A DNA stretch of 64,000 nucleotides from Quercus robur (taxonomy: Eukaryota > Streptophyta > Magnoliopsida > Fagales > Fagaceae), in the NCBI RefSeq assembly GCF_932294415.1, contig NC_065541.1, forward strand, positions 53,732,290 to 53,796,289, read 5' to 3'. This document shows positions 12,750 to 23,352 of the stretch, one piece after another (the first letter of the stretch is position 1; each line of letters begins with the position of its first letter). The notes beneath the pieces were generated by a model that worked only from the letters and a program-made list of their open reading frames with translations, searched no databases and had not been told where the DNA came from. The position numbers and the translations under genes were made by a program.

Positions 12750-13300
12750 CTTCGGAAAGTAAGTTGGAAACTAGCATCTCGAGTTTCATAGACTCAATAT
12801 CAATCTATAGATCTCGAGTCTTAGAGACTCGAGTTTCAAATACTTGGAGATCTGAGCCAAATCAGAGGAAGAACGATTTGAAGAGGAAGCATGATCTGAT
12901 CTGAAGAACGAAGAACGATTTGAAGCGGCACGATCTGAAGAGGAAACACGATCTGATCTGAAGAACAAAGAGAAGATTTGAAGAGGCGCTAGGAAGAACG
13001 AAGATCTGAAGAACGAAGAGAAGATTTGAAGAGGCGCTAGGAAGAACGATCTGATCTGAAGAGGTGATTTGAAGAGGCTATCTGATCTGAAGAGGAAGAA
13101 CGAAGATCTGCCGTCGAAGAACGAAGAAGAAGAACGAAAAAAGAAGAACGATCTGACACTGAGGAAGAAGAAGTGAAACTCGAGTGTTAAAAACTCGATT
13201 TTTACAAATCGAGACTTCTAAACTCGATTTTTATCTTGGAACTCAAGTTTTAAACACTCGAGATGCTAGTTTTCAACATTGTTTCGAACAAGTCAACTAA
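12750..13300. repeat. Nested imperfect inverted repeat with low-complexity core
   Basis: The word AAACTAGCATCTCGAGT near 12768-12786 recurs inverted as ACTCGAGATGCTAGTTTTC near 13255-13275. Several further CTCGAGT/ACTCGAG palindromes lie inside both arms. The core (~12850-13170) is a degenerate tandem array of GATCTGAAGA and GAACGAAGA words. No coding capacity is credible. Confidence 0.6.
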
Positions 13301-13889
13301 CTAAATTTTTTAATATTTAATGTTATTTGGAAATAAAATTCGAGATTGGAGCTTGGAAGCAAAGAAGAGCTCGTTGTGAAACTCATGCTCCCTCCTCCAA
13401 TCATCATCTTTGTCTCTCTCTCTCTCTCTCTTTAACCCCATGGCCAATCGGTAGTGATTGGGTGGTCTATTGGTCCAGATCTGAAAGAGAGAACCACAGA
13501 GGATCCGGGTTTTTTTGGGATTTGTTGAGCATCTGTGGCCAATCTGTGGTTTTTATTTTATTTTAATTTATGGGTTTGTGTTCTTGTTTAAGACACATTT
13601 AGATCTCAATTCATATGATTTTTAGTTTTTAATTCTGTTTTTAATTTTTTTTATTTAGTTAAAATTAATAAATTAATTTTTTTAAATTTAGATGCTAACG
13701 TTGCATTTTTTAATGTCAAAAAATATTTTTTATTATTAATTTAGGCCACGTGGACATTAATTTAATATTATTTATTTTTGCCGTTTGTAACGTCAGATTT
13801 CTCCGTTTCTGATGTAACGGCAGGGATATGGACTAAAAAGCCTTAAAAATAAAATATAAGGACTAATGTAAGCGCTTTTCAGTCTCCAT

Positions 13890-14863
13890 TGATTATTTTT
13901 CTTCCCTTCTGCTCTTATGTAATTCTTTCTCTGAAGCTGTCAATGAGTTTTGAGTAATGTGATGGACTGTTTGGATTCTTGTCCATGAAGCAACTAGCAA
14001 GGTGGTCCTACTCTCAGCCAAATCATAGTGCAAACGGGCACTTAGTAGTACGTTATTATTGTACTTTCAAAGTATCATATAATTTTTGAATAGCCCAACC
14101 CGGCAACCCCATTTAAAACCCAAATGAGTGTTTGGATGTAGAGATCAATGTATTTGTTGAGATCATAGATAGTGGGGAGGTGGAGGTAGAGTTCGAACCA
14201 TTGGAGTACCACAAAGGATATTATAACCACTGGACTATTACTTTAATCCGCCAATGTATTTCTATTACTTTATTCATACAACCAAAATCCCAAATCCATA
14301 TATTCATAGGCAGCAGGGAAAAAATAATAATTCTAAAACTTTTCATCTATGTGCCCAGGGGCAATGCCGATTAGACCAACCAGAGCATCCCAAATTAATA
14401 CCCAAATTAGTTTCAGGAATAATGTTAAAAACATTGTAAATCAAAGATAGTCCCAATGCTATTGGACATTAGAGGTTCTAAGCCATCACAATGCCACCAA
14501 ATGGAAAGCAGATTCTTTGTAGCTCAAATGACATCTTTTAGGGGTTATCATCAGAAATGTTTATAGTTCAAAACCCTCCTCCCCGTTGTAACTATTGAAT
14601 TAAAAAAATTAAAAAAAAAATTCAATGTTTGCTTGTTTCATCTCCAATAATTATTTCATTCATCTGATGAAATCCCATAACTTTCTTTCCTTGCCTTTCC
14701 TACCCCAAAAAAGGCAGAGTCATCAAATTTGTTCATAAAGAACCTCCCAAAAATGAGATAATCAATCTCCATGAACTGCCTGAGAAACAAAATTTACATG
14801 TCATATACACTCAAATAAAATTAACATGATCTTACTTGCAAAAAATTCATGATGGACTGAGGG
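13890..14863. other. Intergenic, nothing recognised
   Basis: Flank of the Pack-MULE and 3' flank of the small membrane gene. Diverged relatives of 14600-14700 occur at 33330-33440, 33640-33760 and 49260-49360, because this flank was carried along in the duplication junctions. The short open frames show no domain. Confidence 0.5.
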
Positions 14864-15148
14864 CTAATTTGCAGCCCTAGGATCTTCTTCGTCCTCAGGT
14901 ACAATCTTCTGAGTATGAAAGATTTGTTTTAAGCCAAATAAGCAGTAAACAAAACCCAGGACAATTAAAGCAACAAAGCAAGTAAGGTAAAACATGAAGA
15001 ACAATGTGGCTATTAAAGGGTGTTCCTCGTTTGAACTTTTCATGTCCTTCTTAGAAATCATAACCATACCAAGGAGTGCAAATACAAAGAACAAATATAT
15101 ACAACAACTGAAAGCTGTCGTTAGGTAATTCTTCAGCTTCTGCGGCAT
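14864..15148 (-). CDS. Small two-helix membrane protein of unknown function
   Basis: A 94-residue single-exon protein starting MPQKLKNYL; the upstream in-frame TTG is not used. Two hydrophobic segments (~13-31, FSCCIYLFFVFALLGMVM, and ~46-71, LIATLFFMFYLT...VYCLF) are separated by a charged loop (SKKDMKSSNEEH), with an acidic tail (PEDEEDPRAAN). I do not recognise the family; function is unknown. Support for a real gene comes from truncated homologous pieces at ~33840-33985 and ~50640-50785, which preserve the tail and second helix. Its place upstream of the subtilase array matches the junction fragments. An additional exon or a pseudogene cannot be excluded. Confidence 0.6.
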   Translation of the reverse strand: MPQKLKNYLTTAFSCCIYLFFVFALLGMVMISKKDMKSSNEEHPLIATLFFMFYLTCFVALIVLGFVYCLFGLKQIFHTQKIVPEDEEDPRAAN

Positions 15149-17387
15149 CTTGCTATGCAATTAAACCAAGCTTATTATATGTACATACCAGGTTGTTGGC
15201 CCTTGAAATTGTTTAAACACCTACAAACTTTTGGATCTTGAAGAAATTTACATCTCCATCTCCAACTTTAATTTGTGTTTTTGGGATTCAATTTGGTAGG
15301 GAGGAGGAAAAGAAAATGAGCCTTTGGGGTTTGATTTCAATAAATAGGATTGAATTGTCAGAAATGATGTTACAATTGTTCATTGTGATGCTGTCAAAGA
15401 CTCAAAGTAAGCCTAAAACAGAGGCAGTAACTACCAAAGTTGTTATTGCTTAAAGCAGCAGTCCGCATTCACATTGTCCACAATTGCTAGTTTGTTACAA
15501 ATTGGAAAAAGTGGACCTTGACTTGGATGCTTTATTAAATTGATCAACTCTGGAGTTGATCAATTTAATAAAGATCAACTCTGGAGTTGTATTTGTAGGT
15601 GCATATCATTTGCAGATTATATATTTGACCATTTCTTGTTATGAAGCTATCTCGGGGCCACATTATAAGGTAATTGACAGAGTAGTTTTGTAAGAGAGTT
15701 CCAAAACGAGGCAACGTATGCATGTCTTATCACATACCGGCTTGTACAATGTATGGGAGTGGCAATTTGCATTTGTGCATTGTCAAGATAGGGATATTCC
15801 AACTACATGGATAGACATAAATCCACATATTTAACGATTGCGTTAAAACCACTCAAACCTACCACAATCTATTTATTAAGCAGGTTGACACAATATGATC
15901 CACGTAATATGTTTAATAAGTATGTGTTCTTTTAGTTCGATAGTAGAGGGAGGGGAGATTTAAACCTTTGATGTCTCGATTCAAAATACTAGAAGGTGCC
16001 AACCAGTTGAGCTTGTAGGCTCTTGGCTAAACATGTCTTATTAGGTTATCACATGCATAACCAGATCTTATTATATTAGGTTGACAAGAACACAATTGGA
16101 GGTGTTCATGGGTCGAGTCAGATCGGATTTTGGGTATGCCCACCAGGGCCACCACTCAACTTGACAACATTGGATGTTGAAGTTCTATGCCTGCCACCAA
16201 CTGCCAATTCTGTTGAAATTGAATGCCATATGCCTTGTAATTCCTCTGGTTAGGTCAGACAAAGTCATTTCTCTTACGGTATGTGTCATCGTTGTCGTGG
16301 AGCTCAAGAGATTTGATTGAGATCTCACTAGTTTCAATGGAGATCTTGGTAGACCTGTTAAGATCTCCAACGGATTTGGCAGAGATCTCAACACATCTAT
16401 GAAGAATAACAACAAAAGTTGAAGAAGGTGCCTTATAGTGAGGGGAGGAGGAGGAGAATGTCAGAGTTTTGGGTTAGATCAGTCTAATTGGGTCTCAGAC
16501 AAAGAAACTTGCCAATATTGGGTTTTCTTGACAAAGACCCTCCATCAACTACCACACACTTGAAATTGAGCAAGTTTTGGATAGGTTGGTTTCAAGTCGA
16601 ATGTATTTCTTTAGCTTGGATTTGAGTTTGGGTTGGGCAATCCTAGACACGATCAATACAACTCAATTAAAGAACTAATAGTATATAATCTAAACGTTCT
16701 TATTTCATTTCAATGAAGTTCAATCCAAATTTAGAAATACACAATGAAATGAGAGTTTTTTGTTCTTCCATATTTTGGGTAAAAGAGTTAGGAACTTTAA
16801 GGTTTCTTTGAAGAACTTGCCTATAACCATTGAAATTTATTTAATTACTCATTTATAAATTTACAAATTGAATATTTTTTAATTAAAAATGACTTTATTT
16901 TATATGGATTATATTGGTTTGTGTCAAAATGTGTAAACTCATCTTGACGTGAATAATCATTTTGGGTTGATTGCAACACAAAAATGACTCATTTAGTAAT
17001 ATTGTCAAAATGAGTCAAATGACTCTAATATATATTTATGCTAATCCTACAAAAAATCATATTACACATGTAGATTGTGTCAAACGCTTTGCCATTGAAA
17101 TTTGACATTGCCGCTCTTAAAATTTTTACTAATCCCACAAATTTTACATTGCTATATATATATATATATATATTTATGCTAATTCTGCAAATTTTAACAT
17201 CTGTATATTTATGCTAATTCCACTCTTAAAATCATATTACATCTGTATATTTATGCTAATCCCGAAAATTTTAACATTGCCACCCTTAAAATTTAATTTT
17301 GAAGTATTAGTGTATTACTATAAAATTTACTTCAGAATTGTGCCATTGAAATTTGAAGATATATCTTTTCTTTTTATTGACAATACT
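15149..17387. other. Intergenic, AT-rich
   Basis: No gene supported. It contains the perfect palindrome at 15531-15572 and, at about 17150-17290, recurring phrases such as TATATTTATGCTAAT with ATTTTAACATTGCC that suggest a small degenerate direct repeat. Confidence 0.5.
15531..15572. repeat. Perfect 42-bp palindrome (20-bp arms)
   Basis: The arm TTTATTAAATTGATCAACTC (15531-15550) is followed by TG and then its exact reverse complement (15553-15572). A partial extra copy, GATCAACTCTGGAGTTG, follows at 15573-15589. Confidence 0.95.
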
Positions 17388-17497
17388 AGCTTGTAATCCC
17401 ATGTATATGCATGGATACACTTAAAGATATACAATAAAATACATAATATAATTCCTATATATATATATATATATATAATTTAAATACTATTGAGAGT

Positions 17498-18121
17498 TAT
17501 GGGGCCTGATAATTGGTGGCCCAAGCCCACTCCTCGTTTGGGCCCAAGGCCTAAGTCGAGGAGAGCTGTCTCCGAGGACGCCTAATGAAAGCCCAAGAAG
17601 GGCATGAGGACATGGCCGAGGACGATCTTATGCTCAGCACCTCCCAAAACACCTGGATAAAAGAAGCAAACTCGGTACAGGGGCGGGGCAAGGGAAAAAG
17701 CCGCCAACACAGTAATACAGAATCCTGCATCTGACAGGCTCATACTCAAACTCATGCCCTTGTGCTTTTCCAGCAACCCCCAACCACTCTAGGTATGGGT
17801 TGACTGGATAGACTTGCACCCCAAAAAGTAAAACTAACACGTGGATACAAAAAGGGGAATGAAACACTAATATAAAAGGAGAAGAAAACAAAGCTAAAAA
17901 GAAGAAGGGGAAGCCTAAGTCTTACAACCCTTGCTAATGAAGGGTTTAGCTAGTCAAGCCAAGCCCGTCCATACATAAACTCCCGTAGGAACTACGACTA
18001 AACCGCTCACCTGTGCCCAAGGTCATGCCTTTCAGACCCACTCTCTACAAATCATATTGTTGGGGCCTTTTACATGCGAGCCCAACGTCGTCTATGGGTC
18101 GTTAAAAATCGAGTCCCTATA
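17498..18121 (+). repeat. 5' long terminal repeat (624 bp)
   Basis: Aligns without gaps, offset exactly 2853 bp, to 20351-20974. It starts TATGGGGCC where the partner starts TGTGGGGCC and ends CCCTATA where the partner ends CCCTACA. By eye I count 17 differences, about 2.7 percent, all transitions. Confidence 0.97.
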
Positions 18122-18340
18122 ATTGGCGCCGTCTGTGGGGAAAGGGCTTGTGTCTTGGCATAGGCGATAGTTCGAGACAGTTCCCTTGTCATTTCTACCA
18201 GCCGGTTATGGTGTTCTAGCGTAAAGTTACGTTAGGGGCTACGATCCTTGACTAGGGGCTACGCTTTATAGCGTCAGCCGCGCAGATGGTTATAGGGGCT
18301 CGGCCGAGGAGTTAACTCCCCTAAAGCCAAGGTCCCATAG

Positions 18341-18915
18341 AAGAAAAACCACAAGTTTTGGATGGAATCAAGGCCTTGTATGGTCCTCGGACTCAAGCCT
18401 CTGGGGAAACCAACTACTTAGAAGAAAAACCACAAGTTTTGGACAGAACCAAGGCCTTGTATGGTCCTCGGACTCAAGCCTCTAGGGAAACCAACTACTT
18501 AGACGAAAAACCACAAGTTTTGGACAAAACCAAGGCCTTGTATGGTCCTCGGACTCAAGCCTCTAGGGAAACCAACTACTTAGAAGAAAAACCACAAGTT
18601 TTGGACAGAACCAAGGCCTTGTATGGTCCTCGGACTCAAGCCTCTGGGGAAACCAACTACTTAGAAGAAAAACCACAAGTTTTAGACGGAACCAAGGCCT
18701 TGTATGGTCCTCGGACTCAAGCCTCTGGGGAAACCAACTACTTAGACGAAAAACCACAAGTTTTGGACAGAACCAAGGCCTTGTATGGTCCTCGGACTCA
18801 AGCCTCTGGGGAAACCAACTACTTAGAAGAAAAACCACAAGTTTTGGACAAAACCAAGGCCTTGTATGGTCCTCGGACTCAAGCCTTTGGGGAAACCAAC
18901 TACTTAAGAGGAAAA
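18341..18915 (+). repeat. 81-bp tandem repeat array (about seven copies), in frame
   Basis: The period is 81 bp (27 codons), and the seven copies are nearly identical. It lies within an open frame, 18358-18987, of 209 residues built on units containing TKALYGPRTQASGETNYLEE and KPQVLD. The period being a multiple of three keeps the frame open. The product has no recognised domain and may not be translated. Confidence 0.9.
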
Positions 18916-19547
18916 GTGCAGGGTTTGGACACAGCCGGGACGTTATATGGCCCTAAGAGTTTACCCCAGATGAGAGTTACCCATTGATGGTTGGGTTAAT
19001 TCCTAGACTGACTGAAATCCGCAGCCTACCTTCGGATCCTCGATACCAAGGGAATGGGTGCAATTGTTATAGGGTCAGGTGTTATCAAAACACGGCCAAA
19101 GCCCCTCACTGCTCGGCAACCCCCTCGGAGGGAATATTTAGTATTTATCATTCTCGGACGGTCGCCGCGCATGCATTATGGGGCAGTAAGCCGTTATCTC
19201 AATTGGTAAGGTTCTGTTTCAAGGTTTCCTGCTTTAAGTATCACTAAAGGAAGATACATACATAGCGCACCCGTTCACAAAGTAATTGCTGCCGAAAGGA
19301 AAAGTATTTGCAAAGAAATAAATTCATCTTTTATTAAGACAAAGAAATAGTACAGCGTACAATGAAAAGCTGGAATAAGCTTATACTAAAGCTAACTACA
19401 TAAGCGAAAAGAAAGATACAAGAGAATAAAGAGAAAGCCGAGGAAGAAGTGCAGAGGAGAGGTTGGCTGCTGTTCCAAGACGTTGTTCAAGGAAACCATT
19501 CCTCAACACTTTTACATGCCTATAACTCAGGCAGCCAAAGAGCCCAA

Positions 19548-19630
19548 CTTGGGGCCTGCACCGTTGAAGAAAAGGTGCAGGGAACCTGACTTCAGGCTAG
19601 CACCGTTGAAGAAAAGGTGCCGAGAGCCGG
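19548..19630 (+). repeat. Two-copy 42-bp direct repeat inside the LTR element
   Basis: The word GCACCGTTGAAGAAAAGGTG occurs at ~19559 and again ~42 bp downstream, giving an in-frame repeat of PLKKRCREP. Confidence 0.85.
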
Positions 19631-20350
19631 AAGTTGAGGAGCCTCCGTATAACCGCGCCCGCGATAGAGCAGACGGCGTTGATGGCGGAGAACCTTACTT
19701 CTGACGCGTCAAGAATCTGACGCGACCAGTACTTGCTTCGGATTTTGGCTAAAAGAGGTAGAGATACCATCCCCACCTTACCAAGATGGAAGATCATCTT
19801 GAGTGTGTGTCTACCCTGTCCAGACCACCTCACCTTGAGTTTCGGAGGGACCCAGTGCCTCTGTGGCGGGTGTAGTTCCTTCACCCCTACACGTGCCTTA
19901 GGCATATTGCACTAAGGGTGGGAAGCACTAGATATGGAGACTCTAATTATGGCTGAAGGATTACGGTTGTGAAGAAAACCGAAGGGTTTGTATGTAAGAG
20001 GAGTAACCTCCTATCCGGCTTATTTAAAGGGAAAGGAGGAGATATTTGATTTATGCAGAGTTCCAAGGAATGCTACGGACAAGGAGGACTTGGCTCAGTC
20101 TCCAACGCCATCTGCAACCATAAAATTAAAAGATCCTCGTGAAAGCGCGTCTCGAGCACTGTAACATCAAAGAACGCCGCGTGACTAAAAGTTAAAGGGG
20201 CGCCTCTTATAATTTGGTGCATCTTCTATGCAAATGGAAAGGCACAGACATCGATGAAGTGCAGAATCTGAGCGAGTCATGATGAGAACCCAACATAATC
20301 AAAACCCTCCTCCCCAACTAAAGTCGGGCAGCAGGATTTTGAGGGGCTAT

Positions 20351-20974
20351 TGTGGGGCCTGATAATTGGTGGCCCAAGCCCACTCCTCGTTTGGGCCCAA
20401 GGCCTAAGCCGAGGAGAGCTGTCTCCGAGGACGCCTAATGAAAGCCCAAGAAGGGCACGAGGACATGGCCGAGGACGATCTTATGCTCAGCACCTCCCAA
20501 AACACCTGGATAAAAGAAGTAAATTCGGTACAGGGGCGGGGCAAGGGAAAAAGCCGCCAACACAGTAATACAGAATCTTGCATCTGACAAGCCCATACTC
20601 AAACTCATGCCCTTGTGCTTTTCCAGCAACCCCCAACCACTCTAGGTATGGGTTGACTGGACAGACCTGCACCCCAAAAAGTAAAACTAACACGTGGACA
20701 CAAAAAGGGGAATGAAACACTAGTATAAAAGGAGAAGAAAACAAAACTAAAAAGAAGAAGGGGAAGCCTAAATCTTACAACCCTTGCTAATGAAGGGTTT
20801 AGCTAGTCAAGCCAAGCCCGTCCATACATAAACTCCCGTAGGAACTACGACTAAACCGCTCACCTGTGCCCAAGGTCATGCCTTTCAGACCCACTCTCTA
20901 CAAATCATATTGTTGGGGTCTTTTACATGCGAGCCCAACGTTGTCTATGGGTCGTTAAAAATCGAGTCCCTACA
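20351..20974 (+). repeat. 3' long terminal repeat (624 bp)
   Basis: Partner of 17498-18121; begins TGTGGGGCC and ends CCCTACA, canonical TG...CA. Confidence 0.97.
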
Positions 20975-21219
20975 ATAGTCATTTTTATATTTTTTTTAAC
21001 TCTTTAAAAAAATTTGTAAGGATATTATTAGGTATAAAATGTAAATTGTCAATGTTTTTTTTTTTTTTTTTTTTTTTTTTAATTATTGTGAAGCACTTTT
21101 TATTTATTTATTTATTTTTACGATTAATTTATTCTAGACTCTTTGGTTTTTGTGCTTAATAACTCACTTGGAAGAATATATATGATGTGGTCCCACATCT
21201 ATGTATATAATAATAGGTA

Positions 21220-22106
21220 AAACTAAGAAAAAATCCAATTAGATTTCAAATTGGAATTCAGTTAGAGTCTAATTTTACGTTGTGTCCCATCTAATCTAAG
21301 TTTTAAATTTTTGAGCCAAGTGATTTAATTCAATGTAAAAATTGGATTTCAATTAAAGTTTAATTTTGCGACATGTGTCCCATCTAATTTAAATTTTTTA
21401 ATTTTTGTACCAAATGAATTAATTTAGTGTAAAAAATGAGGAGTCCAATATAAGTAAACCATATAAAACATAAATTTTGAATGATTTTATATTTATGAGC
21501 ATTTTTCTTTGTAGAACTAAAAACAATTCAAGTTTATAAGTCATACTGTAGAGAAAGAGTTTCGGAGAAGGGGTTAGCCCTGACATGACTGAAGGGATGG
21601 TGGCTACCATCACATTTAATGTATCCCACCAAACCTCCTGGCCGCATTTATATGGAGAAAACCCTTGAACAGTGTTGCCTTGGCTGCCGCAACTCACAAG
21701 GGGTTTGGGAAGGTATCTGATAGGATAAGCACTCAAATAGTGGCCTGGACGATCAACAAATGAAGGGCCAAAATCATCTAAATGGAGTTATATAATGTAA
21801 GAGACCCTTCAGGGAAAAGGGATTGGAAAATCGTTAGAGAAAACATTGTAGCAACAAGAACTGAAATTGCATCCCAGTTTAAAAGAAATATACATAAGTA
21901 CCACTCTTCTCGAATTTTGCCGAGGAAGGTTTTTTTTTGCACAAAGCTTGTTTTTCTTTACTTTCTTACTATCTTTGATTCACTATACGTGTTGTTTGAT
22001 CAATTGAATCCTAGTTTTTAAGCCCACTCTCTACAAATTTATTATATTGGGCTCTTTGTGCCTTAATTCATTCATCTTTCGAGTTTAGGAATCAAAACGT
22101 GCCCTT

Positions 22107-22141
<35 letters not shown>

Positions 22142-22480
22142 AATCCAATTAGATTTTAAATTGAAATTCAATTAGAGTCTAATTTTACACCACGTGTCTC
22201 ATCTAATCAAAACTTTTAAATTTTTGAACCAAGTTAGTTAGTTCAGTGTAAAAATTAGATTTCAATTAAAGTTTAATTTTACGGCACATGTTCCATCTAA
22301 TCGAAATTTTTTAATTTTTGTGCCAAATGAGTTAATTTAGAGTAGAAAACAACGAGTCCAATATAAACAAATCATAAAAAACATAATCATATATCTAACA
22401 CTATATATAAAATTAGAGGAAGAGAGAGTTTGAACAATTTTATATTTATGAACCTTTTTTTTATAACTAAAAACAATTCA
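21220..22480. repeat. ~300-bp direct repeat, copies about 920 bp apart
   Basis: 21220-21530 and 22139-22480 align (shared words AAAATCCAATTAGATTT, TTAGAGTCTAATTTTAC, TTTCAATTAAAGTTTAATTTT). A third short piece begins near 22545. The space between holds the putative solo LTR at 21547-22109. Confidence 0.75.
21547..22109 (+). mobile_element. Putative solo LTR
   Basis: The sequence starts TGTAGAGAAAG and ends GTGCCCTTACA; near its end, CCCACTCTCTACAAAT is shared with the 624-bp LTRs. It is GC-richer than its surroundings and interrupts the ~300-bp direct repeat. The flanking 5-mers do not match, so the ends are uncertain. Confidence 0.45.
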
Positions 22481-22489
22481 TTTGGCACA

Positions 22490-22528
<39 letters not shown>

Positions 22529-22885
22529 GGTAAAGTTTAGAGAAAATCCAATTAGATTATACAATTAAAGTCCAATTTTGTGCCATGTGTGATGTGTCCT
22601 ACATTATTTATTTTTAGAGAGTTTTATTTCTTAATTTTTGAATCAAATTTGGGACCGTATCATAAATATTCATTCAAGTGAGTTATTGTGTACAAAAACC
22701 AAAGAGTCTAGAATTAATAAACATAAAAATATTTTAAAAAATGGACAATTTACATTTTCTACCTAATAACATTCTTACAAGACTTTTTAAAGAGTTTTAA
22801 AAAAAGAATGACTATCAATAATATTTAAATTATATATGTAAGATTATTATACTATGCATCTTAATGTGTATCTTTTAAATATATT

Positions 22886-23316
22886 TGTGGGCACTCGAGG
22901 ATCGAGGATGAAGTTAAAGAGTTGCAGTGTTGGTGTTGGGATGCCACGAGCCATGGGCCCGAGGAGGAAGGTCACCCGAGAAGAGGAAGGGATGAGTCAT
23001 AGGACTCTGAGATGTTTTAGGGGAAGAAAAAAAGGGAAAAAAGAGAGAGTGAAAAACGAGAAGAACATCGAGAGAAAAAGAGAGTGAACAGTAACATATC
23101 CTATGTAAATGTGGCCTCCTCAGGCCAAGTTGTATTGAAAAAGTGGTTCATCCATTTAAGAGGATCTGCCTTCATTTCCTTATTTTTGTCCTCAGGCAAA
23201 GTCACCTTTTTGTTGTTTGTTTCCCTCTCTTATAAATTCATTGTTTGGGCCACGGTTGGACGGATCCAGCCACTATTCTAAGTGGGCTTGGGCTGCTAGT
23301 TTCTCTGGTCCTTACA
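22886..23316 (+). mobile_element. Putative solo LTR (431 bp) in right arm of the inverted-repeat element
   Basis: Begins TGTGGGCACTCGAGG and ends CTGGTCCTTACA, with flanking ATATT and ATATC (4 of 5 match). It breaks the right arm exactly where the left arm is continuous (between GCATGGATA and the following ACAC...TAAG stretch). Confidence 0.65.
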
Positions 23317-23352
23317 ATATCCATGTATATGCATGGGGTTACAAGCTAGTTT

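Larger units (their letters stand above)
11747..13889. mobile_element. Pack-MULE-like element with ~0.4 kb terminal inverted repeats
   Basis: The left end (about 11747-12185) and the reverse complement of the right end (about 13500-13889) align along most of their length. Shared words include TTAGTCCTTA, CCGTTACATCAGAAACGGAGAAA, AATTAATGTCCACGTG and CATATGAATT. The left arm carries an extra ~60 bp near its outer end. Long TIRs around captured host sequence are the hallmark of Mutator-like Pack-MULEs. No transposase is seen, so it is non-autonomous. I could not identify a convincing 9-bp target duplication, so the outer ends are approximate. Confidence 0.8.
17498..20974 (+). mobile_element. 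Non-autonomous LTR retrotransposon, about 3.5 kb
   Basis: Two 624-bp LTRs flank a 2.2-kb interior. A primer-binding-site-like TTGGCGCCGTCTGTGGGGA follows the 5' LTR at ~18123, and a purine-rich tract GAGGGGCTAT (20341-20350) precedes the 3' LTR. The flanking 5-mers AGAGT (17493-17497) and ATAGT (20975-20979) fit a target duplication with one mutation. The interior has no gag, protease, reverse transcriptase or integrase, so mobilisation would need a partner in trans. It carries an in-frame repeat ORF (18358-18987). Confidence 0.93.
17388..23352. mobile_element. Inverted-repeat element split by later insertions
   Basis: The left end (CTAGCTTGTAATCCCATG, from about 17388) matches the reverse complement of the right end (CATGGGGTTACAAGCTAG, to 23352). 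The arms continue inward: left 17388-17497 plus 20975-21225, right 23352-23317 plus 22885-22555 inverted. Shared words include ATTATTAGGTA-AAATGTAAATTGT and AGTCTAGAAT/ATTCTAGACT. The interior holds a ~300-bp direct repeat. No protein is recognised. Confidence 0.65.

Noticed and set aside
12786-12968. Ser/Arg-rich open frame
   Set aside because: Encoded by the degenerate GATCTGAAGA array inside the Pack-MULE, not a gene.
13327-13566. Open frame near the right end of the Pack-MULE
   Set aside because: Partly terminal inverted repeat and a CT microsatellite; no recognisable domain, though a second captured fragment is possible.
17582-17891. Open frames antisense within the LTRs (also 20435-20744)
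   Set aside because: Identical frames recur in both LTRs; LTRs are non-coding and the products show no domain.
18563-18838. Open frame antisense to the 81-bp array
   Set aside because: It exists only because the repeat period is a multiple of three; no domain, and the sense frame is longer.
18341-18915. CRISPR-like regular repeat array
   Set aside because: Repeats are contiguous, 81 bp, without unique spacers, inside a plant LTR element.
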